The notes: generated by a model from the sequence alone, not told the origin. A DNA stretch of 64,000 bases from Molossus alvarezi (GCA_037176705.1 CM073895.1:105350551-105414550), one strand, 5' to 3'. Numbered from the stretch's first letter, positions 11,185 through 22,145 are shown. Numbers and translations: made by a program.

Positions 11185-12168
11185 TTTTCTCCAGCTGCAG
11201 AGAGAACACAGAAGATGGTCGTCTAGCCCAAGAAAACATCGTGAGCAAAAGCGCAGACATGGAAAAGCACCTGGTGGTCCCAGACAATGGCGATGGGTTC
11301 GAGTTTAGTGAAACAACCAAGGGAACAGTGTGTGAGGGGCTATACAGGCAGGCTGGGGCCAAATCACACACAGCCTTCAATCCCAGGCTCTGGTGTTCAG
11401 ACCGTATTAGACAATCAGTAAGAAAAGACGTTTTGAAAAGAGGTGATACAGTGGGACCAAAGGGGTGCTTTCAGAATCCGGAACCAACACGAGCCACAGC
11501 ACAGGTCACCTGAAAGGTTCTCAAGGGGAGGGACATCTCACTGACCTTTGGAATTCCCACCGCACTGTGCCTGGCATGTAAAAGATCCGTGGAGTGGACC
11601 GCGCTGCGGAGGGCCCCAGCGCTGTCCATCCTCCTGGCGTCACCACATTAACGGGCAGGATCAACAGCAACGGCGGCAGCAATGTGCACCTTCTTCTGTC
11701 TTGGTATCAGTGTAACTTTACGGCTCGTGCGTGTTAATTGAAGCACACACTGTGGACATGTCACCCCTTCAGAAGAATCTGTACTGGGTTAGCTCTGAAG
11801 CGAAAAACAGGAGCACACCGAAAACAACGGTTCCACCTCGAATGTTCAAGGTACACGGGGATTTCACTCTGCACTCTCAAAAAATTTTCCCAGCCTTAAT
11901 ATCACCTTACATTCACTTGAAATTTTATCAGGATGAGGGTGAAAAGGAAGTCAGCAATAAAGAGCAAGGATTCAGAAGTACATTTTAAGACAGGAACCCA
12001 GCAAGAATGTGGGCATGCGGGGGAAGGGAAGGAACTCGAAATGCACTCTTAGTGCCGTTAACAGACGGGAGTCAGAAGCTGTGCGCCTGGGGAAAAGCAG
12101 CAGGGTGGTCAGAAAAATCAACACCAACACCTCGACTCAACCACAACACAGCAACTAGTAGGCTCCTG
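11185..12168. other. Unique DNA, nothing recognised
   Basis: No repeat family or gene recognised. Short open frames lack motifs. Confidence 0.45.
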
Positions 12169-12187
12169 GCATGATATTAAATTCTTT

Positions 12188-12384
12188 TTAAATTGATTTT
12201 TAGAGAGAAAGGAGGGGAGAGGGAGAAAGACAGGAAACATTGATGAGAGAGAACATTGACTGGCTACCTCCTGCACACCCCCACTGGGGATTTGGCCCAC
12301 AACCTGTGCATGTGCCCTGACAGGGAATCGAACCGGCAACCTCTTGGTGCAGGGCCGACGCTCAACCACTAAGCCACACCGGCT
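12188..12384 (-). mobile_element. Ves SINE, short subfamily
   Basis: Exact 19-bp TSD GCATGATATTAAATTCTTT at 12,169-12,187 and 12,385-12,403. Head ends AGCCACACCGGCT. The B box is intact on the minus strand. Confidence 0.95.
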
Positions 12385-12719
12385 GCATGATATTAAATTC
12401 TTTAAAAACTACGACATGCATGTGATTTAAAAAAAAATCAAAACAATATAAAAAATTCTAGATTCCCAGACTCCCTATTCAGGGGCAACAATGATTAACC
12501 ATCTCATCTGTATCCTTTCAGAGATGTTTACATTTGCCTTTATATTTAACTCTCACAACTCTCTGAGACTACTTTATAAAGTATGAAACTAGGCTCACAG
12601 AGGCTGAGTGGACAAGACCACAGAGCCAGGAAGAGGCGGAGCCAGGGCTAGAACACGCCTCTCCTCAGGGACCACCCCCCCACAGAAACATCGGCACAGC
12701 TGGGCCAAGTGTTGGTGAT

Positions 12720-13060
12720 AACAAGAAACTGGAACCCAAACATTCACCAAGGACTGGTTATATAAACTATTTCACCTGCACACTGTGAAATACTACACAG
12801 CCATGAAAACTAAGATTGAAGAACATGGAGTGGATATCCAGATAGGCCACACAGGGAAAACCTCAAAGACAGCTTACTAGGTTAAAAAGGCAACTGCCGC
12901 CCTGGCCGGTACAGCTCAGTGGTTAGAGTGTCTGCCCACAGACCAAAGGATTTCTGGTTCCATTCCAGTCCAGGGCACACACCTGGGTTGCAGGATCACT
13001 CCCCTGCCCGGCCAGGGCACGTAAAGGAGGCAACTAATCGATGTGTCTCTCTCACATCAG

Positions 13061-13095
<35 letters not shown>

Positions 13096-13370
13096 TCCTC
13101 TCCCTCTCTCCCCCTCTCTCTCAAAAGCAATGGGAAAAAAATATCCTAGGGTGAGGATTAACAAGAAGAAGAAAAAAAGCACCTGCCAGAAGGGGGTAAT
13201 TACTGTTCACTGGGCACAGTTTCAGTTTGGGAAAACGAAAAGTTCCGGAAAAGGACAGTGTAGATGGCTACACAACCATGTGAATGTACTTACCACCACG
13301 GAGTGTACACTGAAAAATGACAGACAGTAAAATTTGTGTTATACACCTTTACACAACTTTTTAAATCCTG
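12720..13370 (+). mobile_element. L1 3' end, interrupted by a SINE
   Basis: AACTGGAACCCAAACATTCA and TGAAATACTACACAGCCATG before the SINE, and ACCACGGAGTGTACACTG and TTTGTGTTATACACC after it, are the end of an old L1 3' UTR. Confidence 0.7.
12899..13177 (+). mobile_element. Ves SINE
   Basis: Head GCCCTGGCCGGTACAGCTCA. Long (TC)n middle. Imperfect TSD AAAAAGGCAACTGCC / AAAAAAGCACCTGCC. Confidence 0.92.
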
Positions 13371-14258
13371 AAAAAAATAGCAATTGCACAACAGTATGAT
13401 TTTTATTCTGTTGTTTGCACAAACAGAATAAATGTGTGCATGTAAATATTTTTGTAGATGTTTTTTATCCTTTATCTTGTTCTGTCTTACCTGACTCTCA
13501 GACGTCCTGGCTCCTGACTTCTACAGGTGCTAACCCCGAGCCCCGTGTCCCCGGCCCCCGCGGTGGCGGTCACACTCAGTTCCAGCACCTCTTCCTACCT
13601 CACACGGAACATGCTCTTCAGACCTTGGTTCACCTAAGCAGCTTCCCAACTTCTATGTTAAATGTCACTGTAGACTGACAAGCTCCAAAACGTGTTCCAG
13701 CAGAAAAAGAATGTGCAGGAGAAGGCCGCTCCTTGCCCTAGCCAGCTCCAGGGTGGGACTGTCCGCTGAGATCAAACACCAGTGACGAGATGTCAGCAGG
13801 AGAATGACAGACACTGTGGCGAGACGGACAGTGTGGCAACAGACCGCCCAGCCCTCGCCCCTTACGCACACTGAAACGCAGCTGTTAGAAGACAGCCTGG
13901 TGACAGTCCAGCACGCAATGTGGATGCCGTTCCTGTGGGCAGGAGGCCACAGCTTAAAGCACACTTACAAGAAATAAAGAATCAAGCGGCTTGGGATATT
14001 TTTCCTTCTATTTAAGTGCAACCCCAGCTATGAACATGGTCCCCACCAAGGTTTACTTAAATGACATCTGAAGAACAAACACAGGGTTGAAAAGACATTC
14101 TCAGTGCCAAACTCTGCACTCCAATCACCCATCAACAGCGGCTAAAGTTTCCTGGCCCAGCGGGGGCGCAGAAAGGGACACTCACTGGCTGTGCCCACAT
14201 TTAGCAAGAGAAAAAGATGGTTCAAGGAAAGGGATGAGAATGATTTTGTCTTTAGCCA
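13371..14258. other. Unique DNA, nothing recognised
   Basis: No repeat family or coding exon recognised. Confidence 0.45.
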
Positions 14259-14497
14259 CCCTGGCCCAGCTGGCGTGGCTCAGTGGCTGAGCATCGCCCT
14301 ACGCACCAGGAGTTCGCTGGTTTGATTCCCAGTCAGGGCAACCCCAGTTGCAGGCTCGAACCCTGGTTGTGGGCTCGATCCCTGGTAGGGGGCGTGCAGG
14401 AGGCAGCCAATCGATGATATTTCTATCTCTCTCTCCCTCTCCCTTCCTCTCTCTCTACAAATCAATAAAAAACATTAAAAAAATTAAAATTAAAAAA
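14259..14497 (+). mobile_element. Ves SINE
   Basis: Head CCCTGGCCCAGCTGGCGTGG. A short stretch before the body is duplicated (GGTTGTGGGCTCGATCC follows a second B-like segment). The next SINE abuts its A-rich tail. Confidence 0.9.
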
Positions 14498-14500
14498 TCA

Positions 14501-14762
14501 CCCTGGCTGGTTTGGTTCAGTGGTTAGAGTGTCAGCCCGCTGACCAAAGGGTCACGGGTTTGATTCCTGGTCAAGGGCACATACCTGGGTTGCAGGTTCG
14601 ATCCTCGACCCCAGTCAGGGCTGTGCAGGAGGCAAGTGATCAGTGTGTCTCCCTCACATCGATGTGTCTCTCTCTCCCCCTCCCTCTCCTTCCCTTCCAC
14701 TCTATCTAAAAAATTAATGGAAAAATATCCTTGGGTGAGGATTAACAACAACAACAAAAAAA
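14501..14762 (+). mobile_element. Ves SINE inserted behind another SINE tail
   Basis: Head CCCTGGCTGGTTTGGTTCAG, B box GGTTTGATTCC, tail ending in (ACA)n. Confidence 0.92.
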
Positions 14763-14907
14763 ATAAAAGATAAAAATCTTAAAAAAAATCAAGACAGCAC
14801 AGTCCTGATAGTTTTCTCTAGGCCTACAGGGCACAGAACCACCAGAACTGAAAGGTATCTTTCCTAACAACAAATTTTCCTCGTTTTCTTAAAAATTAAG
14901 AGCTCAA

Positions 14908-15084
14908 CCCTGGCCAGGTAGCTCAGCTGATTAGATCACCATCCCGACATACCAAGGTTGCGAGTTTGATTCCCAGTCAGGGCACGTAAAAGAATTAACC
15001 AATGAATCCATAAATAAGTGGTACAATAAATGAATGCTTCTCTCTCTCTCTCTCTAACCAATAAATAGAAAATTAAAACATATA
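14908..15084 (+). mobile_element. Variant tRNA-SINE with a short AT-rich body
   Basis: Exact TSD TTAAGAGCTCAA (14,896-14,907 and 15,085-15,096). The head CCCTGGCCAGGTAGCTCAGC is more tRNA-like than in Ves. The body reads ATTAACCAATGAATCC and CATAAATAAGTGG before a CT tract. Same type as 33,610-33,793. Confidence 0.9.
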
Positions 15085-15145
15085 TTAAGAGCTCAATTTC
15101 CTCCCATATAAACAGGAACAGAGCACTGAAGTTTAGTTTTACTTT

Positions 15146-15405
15146 TCTTTTTTTTTTTTAATCCTCACCCGAGGACATTTTTCCATTTTTTGTTCAGATG
15201 GAGCAGGAGGGAGGGAGAGGAAGAGAGAGAGAGAGAGAGAGAAACATTGATGTGAAAGGGACACATCGAGTGGTCACCACCCACACGACCCAACCAGGGT
15301 CAGGGACAAACTTCAACCGAGGTACGTGCCCTTAGCGGGAACCTAACCCAGGACTCACTGGACCGCAGGCCAATGTTCTAACCACTGAGCGAAACCGGCC
15401 AGGGC
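15146..15405 (-). mobile_element. Ves SINE, young-type body
   Basis: TTTTTGTTCAGATGGAGCAG body and CCTTAGCGGGAACC segment. Long (GA)n tract at 15,222-15,242. Confidence 0.92.
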
Positions 15406-15779
15406 GGGTTTGCTTTGCCATGTGGAACGCGTCACGAATCTGCACAGCGGCCAGCACACACACTTCCCCCCGCCCCCTACTTCAGTACTGACGCCAGCAG
15501 AGCACTGAGGTCTCATGAAGACATCACTGCCGTGGCATTTACCCTCCTTACAGCAACAGTGGCCACGCGTCTCAGGGGAAACCCTAACGGCCAAGCTGCT
15601 GTTTCCGCGGAGGTTCTTCATGGCTTAGTCATTAAGTCCCATGAAAACTCCCCAAACCAGAAAGCACACACTACAACAAGCATTCAGTACATACTTTTAA
15701 GAGAAATCTCTGTATACATTCCTTTTTAAATATCCCAAGTATCTGCACTTCCCTCTTCATGTAGGATTGTGTCGTCAGT

Positions 15780-16110
15780 AGTGGTTCTCAAAGTCGGGTC
15801 TGGGGACCTGGGGAAGGACAGGGGGTCTCCGAGACCTTCTCAAGAGGTCTAGACAGTCACAACTTTTCATGATAATGCAAAGAGGCTCTTAAGAGGCTGA
15901 TGTGGCCTTTTGCACTGTGGGGACACTTTCACTGACAGTGCAGAAGCAACAGCAGTGACAGTGCTGGTCTCGGACAAGGCAGGGACAGCGTACCAAACTC
16001 TCAGTGTACTTGAGGGAAATGCCAAGTTCTCGCTGGAGTGTGTGTGATAGAAACGGCACAACCCTCTGGAGAACTGCTGTCCCGCTTGGTGACAGCACTC
16101 TTGGACGTTT
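15780..16110 (+). mobile_element. hAT-Charlie element, 5' end
   Basis: GTGGTTCTCAAAGTCGGG is a Charlie terminal inverted repeat. GGGTCTCCGAGACCTTCTCA and CAACTTTTCATGATAATGC follow in the family order. The rest of the same element resumes at about 18,700. Confidence 0.65.
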
Positions 16111-16153
16111 ATCCCAGAGAAAAGAAAACTTATGTGTACATAAAAGCTGTCCA

Positions 16154-16413
16154 GCCCTGGCCAGTATGGCTCAGCGGTTAGAGCGTCGGCCTGCGGTCCG
16201 GAGAGACCCGGGTTCGGTTCCCGCTAAGGGCACGTACTTCGGTTGCAGTTTGTCCCCGGCCCTGGTTGGTCGTGCGGGTGGCAGCCACTCGATGTGTCCC
16301 TTCACGTCGATGTTTCTCTCTCTCTCTCCCTCCCTCTCTCTCCCTCCCACTCTATCTGTACAAAAAATGGAAAAATATCCTCGGGTGAGGATAAAAAAAC
16401 AACAACAACAAAA
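16154..16413 (+). mobile_element. Ves SINE, young subfamily
   Basis: TSD AAAAGCTGTCCA / AAAACCTGTCCA. Carries GGTTCGGTTCCCGCTAAGGG and the TACAAAAAATGG end of the young group. Confidence 0.94.
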
Positions 16414-16429
16414 AAAACCTGTCCATAAA

Positions 16430-16610
16430 TGTTTGTCCCTTTATTATTAATAGCCCCAAACTGGAAACAGCCCAAATGTTCTTTAACAGGTAAAGAGTTA
16501 AACGGTCACACACCCAGACCATGGAGTACTATTCAGCAATAAAAAAGAACAAACTATGATACATGCAACCACCTCGATAAAGCTCCAGAGAATTAAGATG
16601 AATAAAAAAG
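16430..16610 (+). mobile_element. L1 3' fragment
   Basis: CCCCAAACTGGAAACAGCCC, then CATGGAGTACTATTCAGCAA, are L1 3' sequence. This fragment and those at 17,134 and 17,619 sit inside the Charlie element. Confidence 0.7.
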
Positions 16611-16621
16611 AGACAATCCCA

Positions 16622-16863
16622 TCCTGGCCTGTTTTGCTCAGTGGTTAGAGCGTCGGATCGGGGACCAATGAGTCGCAGGTTCAATTTCAGTCAAGGGCAC
16701 ATGCCTCAGTTGCAGTTTGTCCCCAGCACTGGTCAGGTCATGCTGGAGGCAACCAGTTGATATGGCTCTATCACATCGATGTTTCTCTCTGTCTCTCTCT
16801 CCCTCCCTCCTCTTCTATCTGATAATAAGCAGAAAAATATCCTCAAGTGAAGAATAAAAAAAA
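16622..16863 (+). mobile_element. Ves SINE
   Basis: Exact 11-bp TSD AGACAATCCCA at 16,611-16,621 and 16,864-16,874. The next SINE starts directly after the right TSD. Confidence 0.93.
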
Positions 16864-16874
16864 AGACAATCCCA

Positions 16875-17133
16875 CCCTGGGCGGTTTGGCTCAGGAGTCA
16901 GAGTGTCAGCATGTGGACAGAAGAGTTGTGGATTCGATTCCTGGTCAAGGGCACGCACCTGGGCTGCCGGTTTGATCCTCAGCCCCAGTCGGGCCGTGAG
17001 GGAAGCAACTGATCAGTGTGTTTCTCTCACATGGATGTTTCTCTCCTCCCCACCCCTTCCATTCTAGCTAAAAATTAATGAAAAAATATCCTCAGGTAAA
17101 GATTAACAAAAAAATATAAAAATAAAATAAAAT
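16875..17133 (+). mobile_element. Ves SINE
   Basis: Head CCCTGGGCGGTTTGGCTCAG, diverged B box GATTCGATTCC, A-rich tail of TAAAA units. Confidence 0.9.
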
Positions 17134-17346
17134 GGCAACATGAGGGATCCTTGTGGTGACAGATCCAACTGTTCTGTATCTCCACTGGGTGGCAGACACA
17201 TGACCACACTTGTTATAAAATTATACAGAATACACACACACAGACACACACACGTAAAACTGGGGAAATGTGATTAAGATTGATGGTCTACAATTCTGCT
17301 AAATGTTATCATTGGGGGAAACTGGGTAAAGGATACACTGGATCTC
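17134..17346 (+). mobile_element. L1 3' fragment
   Basis: GTGGTGACAGATCCAACTGT, TTGTTATAAAATTATACAGA and a short (AC)n are typical of an old L1 3' UTR. Confidence 0.55.
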
Positions 17347-17359
17347 TCTACTAAGTTTT

Positions 17360-17605
17360 TCTTTTTTAAATCTTCACCCGAGGATATTTTTACATTTATT
17401 TTCAGACAGAATGGGAGGGAGGGAGGGAGGGAGAGAGAGAGAAACATGGATGTGAGAGAGACACATCAATTGGTTGCCACCCGCATGTGCCCAACCGGGG
17501 CCAGGGTCAAACTGCAACTGAAGTATGTGCTCTTGGCCAAATCAAACCGGGGGCTTTCTGGTCCGCAAGCCGACACTCTAACCGCTGAGCCAAACCGGCC
17601 AGGGC
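17360..17605 (-). mobile_element. Ves SINE
   Basis: TSD TCTACTAAGTTTT / TCTACTATGTTTT. Complete head. Confidence 0.93.
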
Positions 17606-17618
17606 TCTACTATGTTTT

Positions 17619-17941
17619 ACAACTGCATGTGAACCTACAATTACATACATAAATGTCAACTAAAGAATACACCCAGGTTTTCAGCAGCATCACTCACAAC
17701 AGCTAAGACATGGAAGCGACCGAAGTGCTCATTAAGCATGACTGGTTAACAAGACAAAGGGATGGTACTGCACACAACAGAATGCCATTCAGCCTCAAAA
17801 AGGAAGGTCTTCTGACACATGCCAGAACATGGAAGAACCTTGAGGACATTATGCTAAGTAAAATAAGCCAGCCACAAAAGACAAATCCTGTATAAGTCTA
17901 CTTACATAAAGTAACTGAAATAGTCAAAATTAGAGACAGAA
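17619..17941 (+). mobile_element. L1 3' fragment
   Basis: AGACATGGAAGCGACC, AGAATGCCATTCAGCCTC, and GAGGACATTATGCTAAGT with AAATAAGCCAG are the L1 segment just before the 3' UTR. Confidence 0.75.
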
Positions 17942-18190
17942 GCCCTGGCCGGTTTGGCTCAGCGGTTAGAGCGTCAGCCAGCAGACCAATGAGTCGAGGG
18001 TTCGATTCCAGTCAAGGGCACGTATCTTGGTTGTGGTTCGGCCCCGGCCCTGATCGGGTTGTGTGGGAGGCAGCCTGTCGATGTGGCTCTATCACATCAA
18101 TGTTTCTCTCTGTCTCTCTCTCTCCCTCCCTCCCACTCTATCTGAAGATAAATGGAAAAATATCCTCAGATGAGAATTAAAAAGAAAAAA
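17942..18190 (+). mobile_element. Ves SINE
   Basis: Full head and body (CTGAAGATAAATGGAAAAAT end). First of three SINEs in a row (next at 18,193 and 18,443). Confidence 0.92.
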
Positions 18191-18192
18191 TG

Positions 18193-18427
18193 GCGCTGGT
18201 CGGTGTGTTAGAGCATCAGCCTGTGAACTAAAGGGTCTTGGGATCCATTCTGGGTCAAGGGCAGGTACCTGGGTTGCAGGTGTGATCCCTGGTCCCAGTT
18301 GGGGCACATATGGGAGGCAACCAATGAGTCTCTCTCACATAGATGTTTATTTCTCTCTTTCCCCCTCTCCTTCCCTTCCCCTCTCTAGAAATCAATGGAA
18401 AAAATATTCTCGGGTGAGGATTAACAA
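18193..18427 (+). mobile_element. Ves SINE, 5' damaged
   Basis: The head is shortened (CGCTGGTCGGTGTGTTAGAG, lacking TTTGGCTCAG). The body and the GAGGATTAACAA tail are complete. Confidence 0.88.
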
Positions 18428-18442
18428 CATAATAATGTTCTT

Positions 18443-18680
18443 TTTTTTTTTTTAATCCTCACCCGAGGACATTTTTCCATTTTTTGTTCAGGTAGAGTGG
18501 GAGGGAGAGAGAGGAACAGAGAGAGAGAGAAACATCGATGTGAAAGGGACATATCGAGTAGCTGCCACCCGCACAGCCGACCAGGGCCGGGGACAAACTG
18601 CAACCGAGGTACGTGCCCTTAGCGGGAACCGAACCCGGGTCTCTCAGGACCGCAGGCCGACGCTCCAAACCGGCCAGGGC
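18443..18680 (-). mobile_element. Ves SINE, young subfamily, A-box deletion
   Basis: Exact 15-bp TSD CATAATAATGTTCTT (18,428-18,442 and 18,681-18,695). On the plus strand GACGCTCCAAACCGGCC shows loss of about 12 bases of the A box. Confidence 0.95.
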
Positions 18681-18780
18681 CATAATAATGTTCTTGATGA
18701 ATCACTACAAATTATGAACCTTATTAAATCTTGACCCTTGACCTTCATTTTTCACTTGTGGTGAAAAGAGAAGTATGCAA

Positions 18781-18987
18781 GCCCTGGCCATCATGACTGG
18801 TTGGCTGTAGCATGGTCCTGCACACCAAAAGCTGGTGTGGGTTCAATTCCCAGTCCAGGTTTCGGGTTAGATCCCCAGTTGGGGACAACCAATTAATGTT
18901 TCTCACATCGATGTTTTTTCTCTCTCTTTACCTTCCTCTCCCTGAAATCAATTTTTTTTTAAAGTTAAAAGAGAAAGAGAGAGAGAG
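18781..18987 (+). mobile_element. Diverged SINE inside the Charlie element
   Basis: Head GCCCTGGCCATCATGACTGG, body GTCCAGGTTTCGGGTTAGATC, short CT tract, (GA)n end. TSD AGAAGTATGCA / AGAGGTATGCA splits the transposase sequence. Confidence 0.85.
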
Positions 18988-19450
18988 AGAGGTATGCATG
19001 AAGTGCTTCTGCTGCATACCAAGGTAAGCCGGCTGCCTTGAGGGAGAGCATGGGTGTTAAAGGCATGTGAATTGAATGCTTTTCTTATGATACATTTTAC
19101 TGGAAACATGGTTTTCAGACTTGTATTTGGCAGATAATTCTCAAAACTGAACAAACTGAACCTGTCACTTTGAGGAAAACAACTGATAATAGTTGCCTAC
19201 CAATAAAAATCAAGCTTTCAACTGAAACTTAGAATGTTGGAAAACTAGTATCCGCCACTTTGAGTTTGACAGTTTCTCAATATTTAAGGGAAATCGGCAG
19301 TGATGTTAACAAGTGTAATTTAGTGATATCGTCTAGTCAAATGTGTCAGCATTTGGAAGGTCTGACAACTTGGTGAATCAGTGTTTTTCACATAAGACGT
19401 TACAATGGGAACAAGTCCAATCAAACTGCTGGACAGACCGATACATTTTT

Positions 19451-19676
19451 TTCTATCCTCACCCAAGGACATTTTTCCATTTTTTGTTCAGATAGAGAGG
19501 GAGGAAGAGAGAGAGAGAAACATCGATGTGAAAGGGACACATTGAGTGGTTGCCACCCACATGACCCAACCAGAGCCGGGGACAAACTGCCACCGAGGTA
19601 CGTGCCCTCAGTGGGAACCGAACCCGGGTCTCTCTGGACCTCAGGCCGACGCTCTAACCGCTGAGCCAAACAGGGC
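19451..19676 (-). mobile_element. Ves SINE, young subfamily, inside the Charlie element
   Basis: TSD AGACCGATACATTTT / AGACCAATAAATTTT. The head has lost a few bases (AGCCAAACAGGGC). Confidence 0.92.
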
Positions 19677-20099
19677 AAAGACCAATAAATTTTAATGTAA
19701 CACATGTGAAATGTTCACTGGTAAGGCTTCAGATTCCGCATCCAAACTATCCCTTAAGAAACAACCAGTTATCTTGTTTGGGTGTAGTAACGAAGAGTAT
19801 CCACAATTGTATGAAAACACTGCTTCCTTTTCCAACCAGATATCTGCTAAGACCAGATGTTCTTCACCTAGTTCAACCGAAACATAATGCAACATACTGA
19901 AGGCAAAGGAGATAGAAAAACTCGGTTGTCGTCGACGCCAGACATTTAAAGGAGTTGCAAAACGCAAAGGAATGCCACTCCTCGCACGCATTTGTAAGAA
20001 AAATACTTTCACAAGAATGCGTTATGTATGTCAACATTATCACGGAGTCCCAGATTTCTAATAAATTAAGAACACGGAGAAGTCTCGCTTCCATTTCTA

Positions 20100-21150
20100 G
20101 AACGGCAGACACCTCCAGGCACAAGCGCCGGAGACAGGCGGCGTCTGCAGCCCCTCCAAGTGGAGCACGGAGCACTCGCTCAGCAAACGTGTTGCTGGGC
20201 AGGACTGGCCGTCAAAGGGCTCACTCGCCGTGGGACACGTCCACGGACACGCAGAAGCCTCGCGGGGCCCGCGGGAGGAGCGCGGCCGGAGGACTCCGCG
20301 CGGGCGCCCCGCCGGAAGGGGCGCAGGGGAAAGGCCGGCGCCCAGGCCGGCGCCCAGGCCGGGAGCTGCCCGCAGCCGACGTGGCGGCGCCCACGCGCGG
20401 CCGCGGCGGGCACGGCGCTTACCTGTTGGTCATTCCGGCCGCCACGCCCAGCATCTCTCCGCCGCGGGCCCCGCTGTCCGCTCCCGGCTCCGCGCCGCCC
20501 CGACCGCACTGCTCCCGCCGCCGCCGCCGCTGGGTGTGGGGGCGGGCGCGCCACGGGCAGGAAGGAGAGGCGGGCAGGGGCGGGGAGGCCACCGCCGCAG
20601 CCTCCGCCTCCGTCCCGGGCCGGCAAGCTGCTGCGCTGGCCGCGCGGGGGCGCGCGGGGCGCGGGGCGCTGGGGGCGCGGCGGCCGGCACGCAGGAGACG
20701 CCGCCCCACGCGCCGAGGGGAGGGTCCCCGAGCGACCCCGAGGTGCCCGGGGTCCCAGCCGCAGGCAGAGGTTCGGGTTGGCCGCTCTGGGTACAGAGTC
20801 GCGCGCCGGGAGCGGAAGGAGCTGGCGAGGTGCTCGCCCGAGACGTCTCTGGTTCTGCTGGGCTCGCGCGGGACCGCGTGGCTGCGGCGGAGGACGCGTG
20901 GGCCCAACGTGTTGGGGTCTGCGGAGTCCACCCGGTTCTGGAGCGGGGCCTGGTGGCCACCTTGCCTGGGGGGTGCAGCCCGGAACCCCGCCTGTGCAGG
21001 ACAGCTGGCCGCTCCGCGGTGCGCGGTGCGCGCTGCGCGTGCGGGATTGTGCGGGAGGAAATCTGACCTCTGACCCCGTCTCACCTCTGCCTGGCCCTTC
21101 TTCTTGCCTGGACCCCTCTCGTGGGAGCCCTCACGCTCCCCCGCTCTTCC
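20100..21150. promoter_or_regulatory. CpG island, LIMS1 promoter
   Basis: About 1 kb of very GC-rich DNA dense in CpG, standing out sharply from its AT-rich surroundings. GC-box-like motifs (GGGGCGGGG, GGGGGCGGGCGCG) lie at 20,530-20,590 and I saw no TATA box. This fits a broadly used CpG promoter. The minus-strand exon at 20,423-20,454 implies a start site at higher coordinates, probably within about 20,460-20,700. Long frames on both strands here follow from GC content and are not called as genes. Confidence 0.85.
20423..20454 (-). CDS. LIMS1: LIMS1 (PINCH-1) alternative first coding exon
   Basis: On the minus strand ATG at 20,454 opens MLGVAAGMTN plus AG, then the donor AACAG|GTAAGC at 20,423/20,422. 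From memory, one human LIMS1 isoform begins MLGVAAGMTH and continues with serine split by the intron, so length, reading phase (AG|T) and nine of ten residues agree; the tenth is N here instead of H. LIMS1 is a five-LIM-domain adaptor that binds integrin-linked kinase and parvin at focal adhesions. This exon supplies only the leader; the LIM exons must lie beyond the left edge of the window, as none is visible in 1-20,422. The CpG-island setting and strong donor support a real first exon. LIMS2 begins differently in my recollection. The match is from memory, not a database search. Confidence 0.8.
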
Positions 21151-21300
21151 CTCCACCGACACCTGCACTCTGCAATGCATCGCACACAGGTTATTGACCC
21201 GGGGAATCAGTGGTCTCTTCTGGGATATCTGACTTTGTTTAAAGATGCACACATTTAATAAACTTGGGAGACATTTAACAATTTATTGAATGATTTTTTT

Positions 21301-21558
21301 TTTTTTTTTTTTTTTTTTATCCTCACCCGAGGACATTTTTCCATTTTTTGTTCAGGTAGAGTGGGAGGGAGAGAGAGGAACAGAGAGAGAGAGAGAAACA
21401 TCGATGTGAAAGGAACACACCGAGTGGCTGCCACCCGCACAACCGACCAGGGCCGGGGACAAACTGCAACCGAAATACGCGCCCTTAGCGGGAACCGAAC
21501 CCGGGTCTCTCAGGACCGCAGGCCGACGGTCTAACCGCTGAACCAAACCGGCCAGGGC
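21301..21558 (-). mobile_element. Ves SINE, young subfamily
   Basis: Inserted in the T-rich end of the next SINE, with TSD TGATTTTTTT. Carries the altered B box and a 25-base T run at 21,294. Confidence 0.94.
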
Positions 21559-21570
21559 TGATTTTTTTTT

Positions 21571-21775
21571 TTTTAATCCTCATCTGAGAACATGGTTAGA
21601 GAGAGGAAGGGAGAGAAAGAAACAGCGATGTGAGAAACATCTATTGGTTGCCTGCCCTGGTGCCCCGTCCTGGGACCCAGCGCGAAACCCAGGAATGTGC
21701 TCCAATGGGGAATCCAACCTGCAGCCTTTAGGTTCGCAGGCCCTCGCTCAACCCACGGAGCCACTGGTGGGGCTA
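21571..21775 (-). mobile_element. Old diverged Ves SINE
   Basis: TAATCCTCATCTGAGAACAT start and GGAGCCACTGGTGGGGCT head, with many changes and a shortened CT tract. It hosts the SINE at 21,301. Confidence 0.8.
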
Positions 21776-21898
21776 GGATATCGTATTTTCATTTTGTAAC
21801 TATATGTAATTTCTAATTACAGAATGAAAACTTTTGTCTCCTACTGGTCTAGATATATGATGGTAAAACACTGTATGGCTTTGACATCCTTATATTCT

Positions 21899-22145
21899 TT
21901 TTTTTTTTTTTTTAATGCTCCTCACCTGAGGACATTTTTCCATTCTTTGTTCAGACAGAGTGAGAGGGAGAGAGAGGAACAGAGAGAAACATCGATGTGA
22001 AAGGGACACATCGAGTGGTCGCCACCCACACAACCAACCAGGGCCGGGGACAAACTGCAACCAAGGTACATGCCCTTAGCGGGAACCGAACCCGGGTCTC
22101 TCCGGACCGCCGATGCTCTAACCGCTGAGCCAAACCGGCCAGGGC
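21899..22145 (-). mobile_element. Ves SINE, young subfamily
   Basis: 16-bp TSD GACATCCTTATATTCT / GACATCCTTCTATTCT. A short deletion in the anticodon-arm region (GGACCGCCGATGC). Confidence 0.94.

Larger units (their letters stand above)
18700..20045 (+). pseudogene. hAT-Charlie transposase remnant
   Basis: The sequence follows, in order, the end of a mammalian hAT-Charlie transposase gene of the type related to the ZBED5/FAM200 host genes. Translated pieces include LCLVFGR, ENVGKLVSATLSL-like stretches in broken frames, and TLLPFPTRYLL at about 19,820, which is the conserved hAT C-terminal dimerisation motif. A hAT transposase is a cut-and-paste DNA recombinase, and this one is dead: stops and frameshifts are frequent and two SINEs (18,781 and 19,451) interrupt it. 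The 3' untranslated part reaches about 20,045, and then the CpG island begins, so the right terminal repeat is missing. The family call rests on remembered consensus, not on a search. Confidence 0.7.

Noticed and set aside
19955..21252. Several open frames of 150-370 codons on both strands in the 20-21 kb region
   Set aside because: They overlap on opposite strands in CpG-island DNA, are rich in Arg/Pro/Gly/Ala, and end without domains. GC content alone explains the lack of stops. Only the short LIMS1 exon has splice and family support.
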